Assembly: GCA_002403515.1 (NCBI GenBank)
Contig: DHHZ01000051.1
Location: forward strand, 1-6,300
Source: Legionellales bacterium UBA4759
Lineage (GTDB): Bacteria > Pseudomonadota > Gammaproteobacteria > Legionellales > Legionellaceae
Reading direction: 5' to 3'
DNA length: 6,300 bases
Below are positions 6,264 to 6,300 of the stretch, in pieces. Below the pieces are notes generated by a model. It made no database searches, was not told the DNA's origin, and saw nothing but the letters and a program-made list of their open reading frames with translations. The position numbers and the translations under genes were made by a program. Every line of letters starts with the position of its first letter. Positions within the stretch are counted from its first letter, which is position 1.

Positions 6264-6278
6264 TTCAGATGGCGGGAA
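6264..6278 (-). repeat. Right 15-bp inverted repeat of the transposon
   Basis: TTCAGATGGCGGGAA is the exact reverse complement of 1419-1433. It begins 5 bases after the recombinase stop codon, so the element has almost no non-coding DNA at this end. The remaining 22 bases of the window (6279-6300) carry an 8-bp palindrome CAGATCTG (6290-6297) and no match to the left flank. Confidence 0.7.
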
Positions 6279-6300
6279 GGAGTTATAGTCAGATCTGGTG

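Larger units (their letters stand above)
1419..6278 (+). mobile_element. Tn3-family-like transposon with DUF1016 nuclease and tyrosine recombinase
   Basis: A unit of about 4.86 kb is delimited by a perfect 15-bp inverted repeat at 1419-1433 and 6264-6278. Inside, in order, are a dif-like site (1501-1528), a YhcG/DUF1016 nuclease, a Tn3-family transposase and a tyrosine recombinase, all on the plus strand with overlapping or nearly touching genes. Tn3-family elements transpose replicatively through a cointegrate and need a site-specific recombinase for resolution. Here the tyrosine recombinase would fill that role, as TnpI does in Tn4430; no serine resolvase is present. Two oddities weaken the boundary call. 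The repeat is shorter than the usual ~38-bp Tn3 terminal repeat and lacks an outer GGGG, and no 5-bp target duplication is visible. The true ends could lie up to about 25 bp further out, or the right end could lie beyond the window. Confidence 0.7.

Overview
The window is AT-rich apart from one GC-rich patch. It reads as accessory DNA of a gammaproteobacterium. The style of the acetyl-CoA synthetase fragment, the outer-membrane-protein fragment and the base composition suggest a Legionella-like (Legionellales) host. That assignment is inference and no marker gene proves it. No rRNA, tRNA or CRISPR array was seen.

Left third (1-1418): a patchwork of small and broken pieces. A near-consensus sigma-70 promoter (34-62) precedes a small gene (196-462) for a predicted secreted peptide with eight cysteines. 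A GC-rich stretch (about 58% G+C over 521-670) follows with no recognisable gene. An IS6-like terminal sequence (about 714-735) lies 7 bases from the stop codon of a severely truncated acs (acetyl-CoA synthetase) remnant on the minus strand (743-1147). That remnant abuts, tail to tail in evolutionary terms but with no spacer, a fragment of an OmpA-like outer-membrane beta-barrel gene on the plus strand (1149-1394). Neither fragment is a complete gene.

Right two thirds (1419-6278): a compact element of about 4.86 kb, bounded by a perfect 15-bp inverted repeat. It carries three tightly packed co-directional genes. The first is a YhcG/DUF1016-type PD-(D/E)XK nuclease (1556-2629). The second is a complete Tn3-family DDE transposase (2607-5552) that overlaps the nuclease gene. 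The third is a compact tyrosine recombinase (5554-6258) that starts one base after the transposase stop. Between the left repeat and the nuclease lies a dif-like inverted motif (two 11-bp arms around 6 bp, 1501-1528), a good candidate for the site on which the tyrosine recombinase acts.

Proposed working model (inference): TnpA makes the cointegrate by replicative transposition and the tyrosine recombinase resolves it at the 1501-1528 site. The nuclease, which is translationally coupled to tnpA, is either a transposition accessory factor or a defence/competition passenger. The arrangement of nuclease, Tn3 transposase and tyrosine recombinase in one operon, with no serine resolvase, is the most interesting feature here.
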